A DNA stretch of 64,000 nucleotides from Saposhnikovia divaricata (taxonomy: Eukaryota > Streptophyta > Magnoliopsida > Apiales > Apiaceae). The notes under the pieces are model-generated. The model did not search any database. It saw only the letters and a program-made list of their open reading frames with translations, and had not been told where the DNA came from. Location of the stretch: contig CM071600.1 of assembly GCA_036435485.1 (NCBI GenBank), forward strand, positions 65,159,546 to 65,223,545. Direction: 5' to 3'. Of this stretch, positions 44,842-56,403 are shown piece by piece. How positions within the stretch are numbered: the first letter of the stretch is position 1; each line of letters begins with the position of its first letter. The translations under genes and the position numbers were made by a program.

Positions 44842-45465
44842 TTGAAAATAAGTATATCTGTGACGATTAAAATGTGTCCTGGCTTCAACTCGTCATTGGT
44901 AACGGAATATTTTTTTTTAAAATCTTGTCTTTAAGCCGTTGAGGAAAGGAAACTCAAATGTTTTTACTGCTTAATGTGCGAAATTGGCTCAGAAATCTTT
45001 GGGTAAACCTCATACCTTGTCACTAATGATTACTTGCTGGTGGGCTACTGTCATTATTTGCAAACTTTTTCTACTTGAGTACGACATCTAGGTGGTAACG
45101 TAACCGACTAATGGTGGCCGTAGACATGTCTTGATGTTGATCTTGGTGACCGAGTTGGATGGCTATGGCTTTAACATGTTGGTCGCGGATTTGGTTATGG
45201 TGAATATTCTCATGACGATTCTAACATGGATATAAGCAGTGTTTCTAATTTTTTATTAACTACTCATATCACTTTTAAACTAAGGAATACTTGAGAAATA
45301 TCGACAGTCACTTAACTGTTTGAAAGTGAAGAACTTGAGAAATACCATCTGTTTAGTACGGAGTATATTTTATTTTAGGGGAGAAAAACAAAGAGAAGAA
45401 ATGGAGGTGGTTTGTTGAATAAAAACCATTTAAATAAATTGAGCTTCAACAGTAACCATCAATCA
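44842..45465. other. Spacer upstream of the tRNA gene
   Basis: No gene or repeat recognised. CAA-rich sequence just before the tRNA (ttcaacagtaaccatcaatca) fits a plant tRNA 5' flank. Confidence 0.4.
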
Positions 45466-45537
45466 GTCGTTGTAGTATAGTGGTAAGTATTCCCGCCTGT
45501 CACGCGGGTGACCCGGGTTCGATCCCCGGCAGCGGCG
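45466..45537 (+). tRNA. tRNA-Asp (anticodon GUC)
   Basis: 72 nt that fold into a cloverleaf. The acceptor stem GTCGTTG pairs with CAGCGGC (three G-U pairs), and the discriminator is G. The anticodon GTC is at 45499-45501 in loop ctGTCac, with stem cccgc/gcggg. The internal A box is TAGTATAGTGG and the B box GGTTCGATCC. A T-run terminator follows from 45541. CCA is not encoded, as usual for nuclear genes. Its 3' end is the exact partner of the Athila-like PBS at 4764-4781. Confidence 0.97.
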
Positions 45538-45540
45538 CAA

Positions 45541-45549
45541 TTTTTTTTC
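45541..45549 (+). terminator. Pol III terminator of the tRNA-Asp gene
   Basis: A T-run four bases after the discriminator base, the usual RNA polymerase III stop. Confidence 0.8.
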
Positions 45550-45712
45550 TTTTTGCTTAATATTTTTCTTTTTTTGAATTTTAGCTGGCCAAGTGTAATT
45601 AGCATTTCGTTTCTTGCACTCTAAGAAAATAGCCGATTTTATGCCCTGAGAAAACTTGTTTTCTTCTTTAGAAATTTATTATTAATTAATACTTGTGAGT
45701 AGGTAGGCTAGA

Positions 45713-46030
45713 TGTACTGATCAAGATAATTTTTCTTCAAGTCAGACAGGATCTTTACTTTCTAGATCCAATAACAAAACATGCAGATTTACAAATCAAG
45801 CTTGGTGTGCCTGTTAATCAAACTTGCAAGTTCTAACATTAACCCTTTACATGAAAATGTTTATGCGTGCTAAATAACCAGTACTGATCAAGGCAATTTT
45901 TCTTTTAAGATGGAATCTTTACTTGCTAGTTCCAATAACAGAACATGCAGATTTCCCAATCAAGCAACAACTTGGTGCCTGTTAATCAAAACTTAAAAGT
46001 TCTAACATAAACCCTTTACATGAAACTATG
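45713..46030. repeat. Tandem duplication, about 166-bp period, covering the UMP1 3' end
   Basis: Copy 1 (about 45713-45870) and copy 2 (about 45879-46030) share gtactgatcaaG, aacatgcagattt, ttggtg, gttctaacat and accctttacatgaaa. The last block of copy 2 is the end of UMP1 exon 4, so copy 1 is a displaced piece of that gene's 3' end. Confidence 0.75.
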
Positions 46031-46328
46031 GCAACTGGCCCCTTCGAGAGGCCAAGACGAACTTCCAATCCATGATGCATATCAGCAGGGCGTAGTGTCT
46101 CCGAGTCACGTGGATCTACCAAAAGCATAAAGTAAAATATCAGGATAGGTCTAGGGGAATAATCATGTTTTATAGCTGGAGAAGCTGACGGGTAAAGAGC
46201 TAAAAATTGCAAATGGTCTGATACGACTTGTTGAACATAATAATTAAAGAAAACTGTAGGCAATCTTCAACACCAAAGTTCTCCAGAGCTCCTGTCATAG
46301 ACTCCAAACCCAGCATGGAAGATGGTAT

Positions 46329-46792
46329 TGGCCCTGGGGGCCTCTGAAAGCTGCAAAGGGTTACCCAAAATATAAATAAACTGTAACAACGCCTATGAAG
46401 AGATATTTTACTACAAAAAATAATCTAACGCTGCATTAGCAAGGTCGTTGTACGAAAGATCCACCCCTCTATACATTTAAAGTTTACACTAAATAATTGA
46501 ATGCTTCATGTGCCGCACTTAAACTTTGGACAACTATCTACAAAACGGTTCAGTAGTAAATAATTTATCAATGTATTAATAACATGATAGATATTTGAAG
46601 TCCTTGAAACAAAAACTATTTACCCCTCTATACATTTAAAGTTTACTCTAAATAATTGAAATGCTTCATGCGTTGCAATTAAACTTTGGACAAATATTTT
46701 CAAAACAGTTCAGTAGTTAAAAATTATCAATGTATTAATAACATGGTAGATATTTGAAGTCCTTGAAACACGGACTATTTCTTACAGATAAG
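46329..46792. repeat. Segment duplicated at 57547-58009 (copy 1, in UMP1 intron 2/exon 3)
   Basis: From ttggccctgggg through the UMP1 exon 3 acceptor into intron 2, ending near cggactatttc. It contains an internal tandem of about 159 bp (acccctctatacatttaaag begins twice). It matches 57547-58009 closely by eye. Confidence 0.88.
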
Positions 46793-47500
46793 ATTGATAT
46801 GCAATGAGGAACGAAGAACTAGGTGAATAATAAGTAAATATTTTTAATTATTAAGATACAAGATTATGTTGTAATTAGTATTAGAAATGTTCTAGAATAG
46901 GGTAATCAAGTTATTTCTTATCTTTCATTCGCAGTAGTACATGTTCTGGACTAGTATAAGTTCATTATATCCTCCCTCCGTCCCATTCATTTCCTAACAC
47001 TTTCCTTGTTGGGACGTCCCCTTCATTTCTTAACATTTCCTAAAAAAGGTATATTTTTCTTGAGTTGGGTTCTGTGGAGACCCTATTACATTGGATACTA
47101 TTAACGATTCTTTAGATCAAATCCTAACCATTAAATTATATATAACTGTGTAGTTAAGATCACCCACAATTACCATAAACATTTTCATTACGTTATTTCA
47201 TTCAATCCCCTTTCATCCTCATCTCCCTCTCTCTTCTCTCTTAAACACATAACTGGTCACAACATGAACATATTATAGTGTACATAATGAATGATAAGTG
47301 TACTACATGAGTCACATATTACTCAGGATCAAAACGTATTGTAGTGCACGATTAACAAGTGTTCTGCACTATTTTCTACAGTCACAACTCACAACTATAA
47401 TATAATATGTACTGCTTGTTGCAGATGTTGCAGGACACCATGTTTAGCTTGCAGGACTTTATGTTCTGCTACCCACAACATGTTTCAAAACATGCCACTT
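46793..47500. other. Spacer in UMP1 intron 2
   Basis: Includes cctccctccgtcccattcat at about 46974, a single degraded Stowaway-like MITE end. The rest is AT-rich with no feature recognised. Confidence 0.4.
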
Positions 47501-47549
47501 AACATGGTGTATTTTTTTTTGTTTAGAACACTTTTGTTTACAAGATTTT

Positions 47550-48655
47550 ATGTTTTAAGTGGTAATTTTTGCCATTGCAATGCTATAATTGTTGCATTGC
47601 TATAATTTGGAACCAAACACAAAATTTTACCACTCCAAAGTCATTACATACTTGTACATAAATATGCATAAATACATAATTGGTTCCAAATTTGCAACCA
47701 AGGATTAAAGTATACTATTTAAGTATACGACTACTTTGGAGCGGTCAATTTTTCCATTTGGTTCTACATTATAGAAATGTAACCAAATATAGTATTGCAT
47801 TCGACATGCTCTAGTATCTTTTTTGAAATGGCCAGACTACTACTATCGATTCTTAACTATTGTCGATTCAAAAGCCTCGTCATCATCCCTACTTAGAGCA
47901 TGCCCAAACGTCCGATGCTAAATGCAAAATAGCTATAGCCATTGCTATAATATGGCACCAAAAAATATTTTTTCCCATGTTAAAACAGACTTTGCACTCC
48001 AATGCTAGTTGCATTTTGCAATCAACCAATTCCAAATTTAACTAAATTCTAACTCTTCCAAATTTCATTTAAGTACACCAACTTACATTTCATTTATAAA
48101 TGATTGACAATGTGGCAAAAACGCATATATCCATCCTTGGTTGCAAATTTGGAACCAACTATGCACTTATATGCATATTTGCATTCAAGTATGCAATTGC
48201 TAAGAGCATGTACGATGCTAGGTCTATATGGAAAGAATACAAATAGCTATTATTATATTAAAAAACAAAAAGTGGATTTTAATGCTAAGAGCATGCAATG
48301 CTAAAAGAGCTGCTATGTTCTATAATAAAGCATCAATTATGAAACACACTCCTCCAATGCGATGCTAAACTTGGTTCCAAAATATAAAAATGTTATACTC
48401 TATTCTAAATATAGAACCAAATATAGATATTGCTATAGTTGCCATATAGGCATGCATGTGGTATAGTGGAGGGACTAAGCAATGCTGACAAACATAATTT
48501 TGCATTTAAAGGTCAGTTGGTTGAAATATATCTAAAATTAGGTTTACTTCGTACTATTTTAAAACTATGCATTGGATTTAAAGTTCTATTTTAACATCAA
48601 AAATAAATTTTTGATTTCATATTATAGCATCTATTTTAGAACTAGCATTGCACAT
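47550..48655. repeat. Foldback/MITE cluster, left side
   Basis: Several related palindromic pieces share agagcatg, gcattgctataat, ttggttccaaatttgcaacc and similar words. The arm at about 48283-48650 is the reverse complement of about 53985-54300 on the other side of the chromovirus. Confidence 0.7.
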
Positions 48656-48987
48656 TGCTACAGCCACAGCAAGTAAGGCGTCAAACATTATAACTTATGT
48701 GAGGAAAAAGGGGAAAGGGCACAAAGGTTACAACAGATATGAAACAGGGGTACAATTGTCATTAGAAGACCCAGGGGTAAAAGAGTAATTGGAGCTATGG
48801 CAATATCAAGGAGCAGGAAGAGAATTAGGGTATCATCATTATTATTATCAATTGTGTGTCGTATTTTCTTTTGGAGAGCCGCCCCTCTCGAATGTGGCAA
48901 GTTGTAATTCTTATTTGAACAAACCCTAATTAAACTTTCTATCAATTCAGTCTTTTAATTGGAGTCAAATACTGTGAGTCTCTAGCA
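48656..48987 (+). repeat. 5' LTR of the chromovirus
   Basis: Starts tgctacagcc and ends tctctagca. The minus-strand 85-codon ORF inside it occurs in both LTRs and is not a gene. Confidence 0.96.
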
Positions 48988-48990
48988 AAG

Positions 48991-49002
48991 TGGTATCAGA
49001 GC
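48991..49002 (+). other. Primer-binding site of the chromovirus (initiator tRNA-Met)
   Basis: TGGTATCAGAGC, three bases after the LTR. The gag ATG follows only 13 bases later, so the leader is very short. Confidence 0.92.
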
Positions 49003-49015
49003 TCGTTACGATCTC

Positions 49016-50119
49016 ATGGCGCCGCCCAGTACTGATGCCGAGAGGTTGAGTAAGTTGGAGGAACAGCTAGAGGCAAGCCATCGACAAATGAGAGAGACTC
49101 TTACCAACGAAGTGAGCGCCGCCGTCAAGGCCGCCGTCGCCACGATGCAACAAACACTAATCAACAGATTTACTACAACCTTTGATGAGATCTCAAAACA
49201 ACAAGACGATAAGCTCGCAGCCGCCATCACTCATCTGGAAGGTCGTATCACGCGTTCTAGAGACACCCAAGAATCTATTATCTCAGCCATGAGGGATGAC
49301 CAGCTTCGGTTTCAAATGGATGTTAGATCTACTATTACGTCCCTAAAATCAGGGCCCTCCAAGCCGATAGAGGAGGGGTTCGTGCCAGGTGGTGGAGGAA
49401 TAGGTGTGGGTGAAGGCAGTAGCAGCGGTGGAGGAAAAAGAAGTGGTGTGGCGGTTGGAATCGGGTCGGGCTCAGGAGGAGGACCTGGGTTGGGTCACGT
49501 AGATGTGTCGGGTTGTTCAGGCCTAATGGGGCAGAGTAATGACAGTAACAGGAGTTCGTGGAGACATAAAAAGCTCGATATGCCTGTGTTCGATGGGTCA
49601 AACCCAGACGGTTGGATTCTGAGAGCTGAGAGATTCTTTGAGTTTTATGGGTTAACCGAAAAGGAGAAGGTAGAAGCAACTGTGGTGGCTCTTGATGGGA
49701 AGGCGTTACTGTGGTATCAATGGGAGCACCGAAGACGTCCAATTGAGACATGGGGGCAGGTTAAGGTTTTGTTGAGGAGGCAGTTTCGCTCACAGGCTAC
49801 CGGTACCCTGCAAGAACAATGGCTGGCACATCGACAGGGAGGTACGGTCTCTGACTATCGCTTGAAGTTTATTGAACTGTTAGCTCCATTAGACAATGTT
49901 TCGGAAGACTTAACCCTTGGACAATTCCTAAATGGGCTGCGGGAGGATATAAGGGCAGAGGTCCGACTGTTGGGACCATTAACTGTAGATCATGCCATGG
50001 AATTAGCTCACATGGTGGAGGATAAGCTGAGGTTATCTAAGCAGAAGGGGGAACTGAGGAGCTGCAAGAAAAAAGGGCCAGAGGCTTGTGTTTCCGTTGT
50101 GATGGGAAGTGGAGCGTAG
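49016..50119 (+). CDS. Chromovirus gag
   Basis: A 367-codon frame starting MAPPSTDAERLSKLEEQL. It has an N-terminal coiled-coil-like region, then a Gly/Ser-rich linker (residues about 125-165). The capsid domain follows (KLDMPVFDGSNPDGWILRAE, FFEFYGLTEKEKVEATVVAL, LLRRQFRS, LKFIELLAPLDNV, FLNGLREDIRAEV). The frame ends just after the A6 run at 50069-50074. The CCHC knuckle normally found at the gag C-terminus is encoded in the next frame (CFRCDGKWSVGHKC). The product would form the particle core. Either one A was lost in this copy, or a ribosomal frameshift joins gag to pol. Confidence 0.9.
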   Translation: MAPPSTDAERLSKLEEQLEASHRQMRETLTNEVSAAVKAAVATMQQTLINRFTTTFDEISKQQDDKLAAAITHLEGRITRSRDTQESIISAMRDDQLRFQMDVRSTITSLKSGPSKPIEEGFVPGGGGIGVGEGSSSGGGKRSGVAVGIGSGSGGGPGLGHVDVSGCSGLMGQSNDSNRSSWRHKKLDMPVFDGSNPDGWILRAERFFEFYGLTEKEKVEATVVALDGKALLWYQWEHRRRPIETWGQVKVLLRRQFRSQATGTLQEQWLAHRQGGTVSDYRLKFIELLAPLDNVSEDLTLGQFLNGLREDIRAEVRLLGPLTVDHAMELAHMVEDKLRLSKQKGELRSCKKKGPEACVSVVMGSGA

Positions 50120-53100
50120 GGCATAAATGCCAACGGAAGGAGCTTAGTGTGTTACTTACCCAGGATGAAGGGGGAAATGAGGAAGATAGTGCGAGCCCGG
50201 ATTCGACGGTGGAGGGCGAGTCGTTACAGGAGGAAGGTGTTAATCCGGAGATATCATTGAATTCGGTAATAGGACTTACAAGCCCGAAGACATTTAAGGT
50301 GCGAGGCCTGGTGAATGGAATTCCTGTAATCGTCATGATCGATCCCGGTGCAACGCATAACTTCATAGCCTTGCACGCGGTAGATAAGTTGGGGGTCGAG
50401 TGCAATTTTTCTAAAGGCTTCGGGGTGTCACTGGGAACAGGGGAAATGGTGCAGGGCAAGGGAGAGTGTAAGTCGGTGATACTTCAAATGCAGGGCCTCA
50501 CCATAATTGAGGACTATCTGCCTATTGAGTTGGGTAACTCGGACTTAATTTTGGGCCTACAGTGGTTGGAGAAGTTGGGAACCATGACAGCGAACTGGAA
50601 ATCGCAGCGTATTTCGTTCAAAATGGGCAGTGAAACAGTGGTCATAACGGGTGATTCCTCCCTGGGCAGATCAGGGATTTCACTCAAGGCAATGATGAAG
50701 GCGCTAAGGCACGAAGGCCAGGGGTTTGTGGTTGAATTTAACCATCTAAATGCAGAGTGCAACGAAGAGGATGAGCTCCCAGTAACAGCGAATGTTCCAG
50801 AATTTTCAACCCCAGTAGTCCAACGGTTCCAGAATGTGTTTCACTTGCCTAAGGGGTTGCCACCTGTGAGGCAACAGGACCACAATATTGTGTTGAAGGA
50901 GGGCACTGATCCAGTGAATGTGCGGCCGTACAGGTATTCCCATGCTCAGAAAAATGAAATCGAAAGACTGATTAGGGATATGCTAAAGGCGGGAATAATA
51001 CAACTGTCTGATAGTCCATTTTCGAGCCCCGTATTATTAGTAAAGAAGAAGGACGGGTCTTGGCGCTTTTGCGTGAATTATAGGGCCCTAAATAAGGCCA
51101 CGGTTCCTAATAAATTTCCAATCCCGGTCATTGATGAGCTGTTAGACGAACTCCACGGGGCATCCATATTTACGAAATTGGATTTAAAATCGGGGTATCA
51201 CCAAGTCCGAGTTAGAAAGGAAGATGTGCCAAAAACTGCTTTCCGCACACATGAGGGCCATTATGAATTTTTGGTTATGCCGTTCGGCTTAACTAATGCC
51301 CCGGCAACATTCCAAGCAATCATGAACGAGGTGTTTAGACCGCATCTACGAAGATTTGTACTTGTGTTTTTCGACGATATCTTGATTTACAGCCCGAGCA
51401 TAGAGGAACATCAAACACATGTCGAAACAGTCCTAGAAATTCTGGAAAAACAGCAGCTCTATGCCAACCACAAGAAGTGTGACTTTGGTAAGAAGGAAGT
51501 AGCATACTTGGGTCATCTGATTTCAAGGAAAGGTGTAGCCGTGGATCCCGATAAAATTAGATCAATGGTGGATTGGCCAGTCCCGCACAATTTAAAGAGC
51601 CTAAGGGGGTTTTTGGGTCTCTCTGGATACTATAGAAAGTTCATAAAAAACTATGCGCATGTGGCAGGACCCTTGACAGATCAATTGAAGCATGACAATT
51701 TCGGGTGGACACCCCAAGCTACCCAGGCCTTTGAGGCCCTCAAAAACGCACTCATATCAGCCCCTGTACTCCGTTTACCAGATTTCGCCCTGCCATTCGT
51801 ACTAGAAACTGATGCATCAGGGTTTGGGTTGGGAGCCGTTTTGTTGCAACAAGAACACCCTATTGCATACTTCAGTAAAGTGTTGGGACAGCGGGCACGT
51901 TCGAAATCAGTTTATGAGAAGGAGCTCATGGCAATTGTCCTTGCAGTTCAAAAGTGGCGCCATTACCTCTTGGGACAGCCCTTTGTCATACGAACGGATC
52001 AGCAAAGCCTAAAATTCTTATTGGAACAAAGGGAAGTGGGGGAAGACTACCAAAGATGGGCAAGTAAGTTGCTTGGTTATCAATTCACCATTGTCTACAA
52101 CCCGGGGAAGACGAACAAGGCAGCTGACGCACTGTCAAGAGTGGGTTCAGAATCGTTAGAGCTTTGTAACATGGTTTCTATAAGTGGGGTACCGTGGCAT
52201 GAGATTGAAAAGGACTTGGAAGGTGGTCAGTTTCTGCAAAACTTGAAGAATGATTTAGAGAGCAACCAGCTACGTGCAAAGGGCTATGAAATTGTGCAAG
52301 GGGTTGTGAGGTATAAAGGAAGGATAGTGGTTTCTCCCCAGTCAGTTCTGGTTGGAAAATTAGTGAGGGAATATCACACTACACCTGCTGGGGGTCATTC
52401 CGGGGAAATAAAGACATACAAACGACTCGCTAGAGAGTGGTTCTGGCCAAGTATGAGAAAAGATATCGCCACGTTCATTCGAGAATGCAACATTTGTCAA
52501 CAGCAGAAGCAGTCCACATTAATGCCAGCCGGGTTCTTACAGCCCCTACCCATTCCCTCACGAATTTGGGAGGACATCTCCCTCGACTTTGTGGAAGGGT
52601 TGCCGAAGTCCCAAGGGGTGGACACAGTTCTAGTGGTGGTAGACCGTTTGTCAAAGTATGCACATTTCATAGGGTTATGTCATCCGTTTTCGGCAGCTGG
52701 GGTAGCCACGGTGTTTATTAAGGAGGTGGTGCGCTTACATGGCTATCCTTCAACCATTGTCTCAGATAGGGACAGGATTTTTATGAGTCTGTTCTGGCAG
52801 GAACTGTTTAGAAGTCAGGGGACTGCCCTGTTACATAGCACAGCGTATCATCCGCAGACGGATGGCCAAACGGAGGTGGTGAACAAGACGTTGGAAGGTT
52901 ACCTACGGCGTTTCATACAAGGCAAACCCCGCAGATGGGCTAAATGGCTCCCATGGGCTGAATTTTGGTACAACACTAGCTATCATGCCTCGACTAAATT
53001 CTCACCCTTCGAAGTGGTTTATGGCAGACCACCACCCACACTGGTGAGGTTCACTGAACACGGTACCACCGTGGCATCGCTAGAGGACCAGTTGTTAGAA

Positions 53101-53778
53101 CGGGATGCTGTATTAGATGAGCTCAAGTCTAATCTTATACAAACACAGCAGAGGATGAGATCTTATGAGAACAGCCACCGTAGGGATGTCGAATTCAAGG
53201 CAGGGGAGTTTGTTTATGTGAAACTACAGCCGTATCGGCAGCAGTCATTGGCCAAACGCCCAAACGATAAGCTGTCACCTCGTTTCTATGGACCTTTCTG
53301 TGTCATGGATCGTATTGGTAAAGTCGCCTATCGCCTACAACTCCCCTCCTCAGCAAGGATCCATAATGTCTTTCATATTTCGCAACTTAAAAGAGCACAG
53401 GGATCACCTACAGAGTCACAACCCATTCCTCCTCAAATCTCTGCAGAAATGTCCATGGAGGCTTTACCAGAACGCTTGTTAGACGTGCGAAAGGGCAACC
53501 AGCAAGGTGAGGTTACAACTGAAGTATTGATTAAGTGGCAAGACCTGCCATTGTGGGAGGCTACTTGGGAGGACCTTACCCACATGGACCTGCGTTTTCC
53601 TGAATTCCACCTTGTGGACAAGGTGGCTGTTTGGGCCCCCGGTATTGCTACAGCCACAGCAAGTAAGGCGTCAAACATTATAACTTATGTGAGGAAAAAG
53701 GGGAAAGGGCACAAAGGTTACAACAGATATGAAACAGGGGTACAATTGTCATTAGAAGACCCAGGGGTAAAAGAGTAA
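50086..53778 (+). CDS. Chromovirus pol: zinc knuckle, protease, RT, RNase H, integrase, chromodomain
   Basis: A 1230-codon frame with no internal stop, overlapping gag by about 34 bases and shifted by -1. Domains: a zinc knuckle at the start, protease (MIDPGATHNFI, about residues 83-93), RT (FCVNYRALNKAT; LDLKSGYHQVRV; MPFGLTNAPATFQ; catalytic VFFDDILIYS at 51364-51393), RNase H (ETDASGFGLGAVLLQ; YEKELMAIVLAVQKWRHYL) and integrase. Integrase has the finger ending CNICQQQK, then SLDFVEGLP, VSDRDRIF and YHPQTDGQTEVVN. A C-terminal chromodomain (LIKWQDLPLWEATWEDL) may target heterochromatin. The frame starts without an ATG, so expression depends on gag. The last 44 codons and the stop lie inside the 3' LTR. 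Confidence 0.93.
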   Translation: MCFRCDGKWSVGHKCQRKELSVLLTQDEGGNEEDSASPDSTVEGESLQEEGVNPEISLNSVIGLTSPKTFKVRGLVNGIPVIVMIDPGATHNFIALHAVDKLGVECNFSKGFGVSLGTGEMVQGKGECKSVILQMQGLTIIEDYLPIELGNSDLILGLQWLEKLGTMTANWKSQRISFKMGSETVVITGDSSLGRSGISLKAMMKALRHEGQGFVVEFNHLNAECNEEDELPVTANVPEFSTPVVQRFQNVFHLPKGLPPVRQQDHNIVLKEGTDPVNVRPYRYSHAQKNEIERLIRDMLKAGIIQLSDSPFSSPVLLVKKKDGSWRFCVNYRALNKATVPNKFPIPVIDELLDELHGASIFTKLDLKSGYHQVRVRKEDVPKTAFRTHEGHYEFLVMPFGLTNAPATFQAIMNEVFRPHLRRFVLVFFDDILIYSPSIEEHQTHVETVLEILEKQQLYANHKKCDFGKKEVAYLGHLISRKGVAVDPDKIRSMVDWPVPHNLKSLRGFLGLSGYYRKFIKNYAHVAGPLTDQLKHDNFGWTPQATQAFEALKNALISAPVLRLPDFALPFVLETDASGFGLGAVLLQQEHPIAYFSKVLGQRARSKSVYEKELMAIVLAVQKWRHYLLGQPFVIRTDQQSLKFLLEQREVGEDYQRWASKLLGYQFTIVYNPGKTNKAADALSRVGSESLELCNMVSISGVPWHEIEKDLEGGQFLQNLKNDLESNQLRAKGYEIVQGVVRYKGRIVVSPQSVLVGKLVREYHTTPAGGHSGEIKTYKRLAREWFWPSMRKDIATFIRECNICQQQKQSTLMPAGFLQPLPIPSRIWEDISLDFVEGLPKSQGVDTVLVVVDRLSKYAHFIGLCHPFSAAGVATVFIKEVVRLHGYPSTIVSDRDRIFMSLFWQELFRSQGTALLHSTAYHPQTDGQTEVVNKTLEGYLRRFIQGKPRRWAKWLPWAEFWYNTSYHASTKFSPFEVVYGRPPPTLVRFTEHGTTVASLEDQLLERDAVLDELKSNLIQTQQRMRSYENSHRRDVEFKAGEFVYVKLQPYRQQSLAKRPNDKLSPRFYGPFCVMDRIGKVAYRLQLPSSARIHNVFHISQLKRAQGSPTESQPIPPQISAEMSMEALPERLLDVRKGNQQGEVTTEVLIKWQDLPLWEATWEDLTHMDLRFPEFHLVDKVAVWAPGIATATASKASNIITYVRKKGKGHKGYNRYETGVQLSLEDPGVKE

Positions 53779-53977
53779 TTGGAGCTATGGCAATATCAAG
53801 GAGCAGGAAGAGAATTAGGGTATCATCATTATTATTATCAATTGTGTGTCGTATTTTCTTTTGGAGAGCCGCCCCTCTCGAATGTGGCAAGTTGTAATTC
53901 TTATTTGAACAAACCCTAATTAAACTTTCTATCAATTCAGTCTTTTAATTGGAGTCAAATACTGTGAGTCTCTAGCA
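53646..53977 (+). repeat. 3' LTR of the chromovirus
   Basis: Looks identical to 48656-48987. The pol stop is at 53776-53778 within it. The bases just before it (gtttgggcccccggtat) are a poor polypurine tract. Confidence 0.96.
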
Positions 53978-55200
<1,223 letters not shown>

Positions 55201-55732
55201 AACCTCCAAATCACTTTATCTATTTTTCGGCCTTTCTACACCTATCAATCATCAAATTGGCATCAAAGCCTTAAAATCTAACTCACTCACCCACCTTTCC
55301 TCTCTCCCAGTATAAAAATCCTGCCTACTCATGTGCTGTCCCTACCTTCCCGTGGAACTGTTATTATACCTCCCCCCTCCTCCTACCCAAATCAAAACAA
55401 AAAACCCCACAAAAACCTGTCTACACATGCTCCCATCAAAATAGATTGCAAGTTGCTGGAGTCCTGACAAGATTCAAAACCGTAAAGTCCACCCCTAAAA
55501 TAAAATTCCGAAATGTAAAAATTAAAATCCCTAATTATAATGAAAGTTAAAGCTGTAATTAAACGAGCGTAGCGCACTAACATAATCATCAACAATTAAA
55601 TAAATTGTTTATTTCTTTCAAAAAAAGATAATAATAAATTGATTATAAACGTAACTAACTAACATAATCATCAATAATTAAATAAATTATTTATAGAAAC
55701 ATAAAAAGAATAAAATATTACTGTACACAAAC
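55201..55732. other. Part of UMP1 intron 2
   Basis: No repeat or gene recognised apart from C-rich patches at about 55360-55385. Confidence 0.4.
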
Positions 55733-55876
55733 CTAGAAAGTATGTTTCGATCAATCTCCATTTTGAGTGGAAAAGCAGAACCATAAGTATTAGCTAGTAT
55801 TTTTCTCTTCATCTTCTTCTCTCTTATGCTAGCCTTCATATTATACATTTATATACAAGATTCAATTGTGCATAAA

Positions 55877-55924
55877 ACACACACACGGAGGGAGGGAGGG
55901 AGGGAGGGAGGGAGAGAGAGAGAT

Positions 55925-55978
<54 letters not shown>
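55877..55978. repeat. (CA)n(GGGA)n(GA)n compound microsatellite in UMP1 intron 1
   Basis: A short CA run, then about six to seven gggA units, then a long GA run ending five bases before the exon 1 donor. On the transcribed strand it is a CT-rich tract just after the 5' splice site. Confidence 0.93.
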
Positions 55979-56403
55979 CTAACTGAATGATAAGAAGTTT
56001 CAAGAGGATGAAATCCGACGAAGTCGCTCTTGACGCCTTGAAGTCCGAAACGAAACGCATCGTTCTTAAGCTCTCCAATTTCTTGCTCTATCATCGTCGT
56101 CTTGGTGCCTTCCATTACTCTCTGTCTCTCTCGCCTTTTCTCTCTCGCTCTTCCCCTTCAAATTTTTGAACACGAAAGAAACTGAGTTACGTAGTCACAC
56201 TGATGGTTGTGATATTCTACGGTGGCCCTTTTGTCATCTGGGCCTTTTTGCTGTTTATATTTTTGCTCAAACACGAGGCCCAGTCGAAAATTTCATCTGT
56301 ACCTTAGTATATTATATGCTAACCATTTTTTTCTTTCACATAAATTTTTATACAAACCATTTAGCAACAAAAAGGAAAAATACAAATTTTGTACGTAAAA
56401 TAT

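Larger units (their letters stand above)
48656..53977 (+). mobile_element. Complete chromovirus (Ty3/gypsy), very young insertion
   Basis: 5322 bp with two 332-bp LTRs (48656-48987 and 53646-53977) that look identical base for base. It is flanked by cacat (48651-48655 and 53978-53982). It has an initiator-Met PBS, gag and a full pol with chromodomain. It is inserted near the centre of a palindromic MITE inside UMP1 intron 2. Lineage by domain order: chromovirus, Reina/Galadriel-like (tentative). Confidence 0.96.

Noticed and set aside
46974..47060. Complete Stowaway MITE
   Set aside because: Only one ctccctcc-type terminus was found. No matching inverted end lies nearby.
48688..48945. 85-codon minus-strand ORF, repeated at 53678-53935
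   Set aside because: Lies wholly in both LTRs of the chromovirus and is a shadow of LTR sequence.
50066..50077. Canonical -1 ribosomal frameshift heptamer
   Set aside because: The A6 run reads AAG AAA AAA GGG in the gag frame, which does not satisfy X XXY YYZ. A lost A is equally likely, so I report only the frame change.
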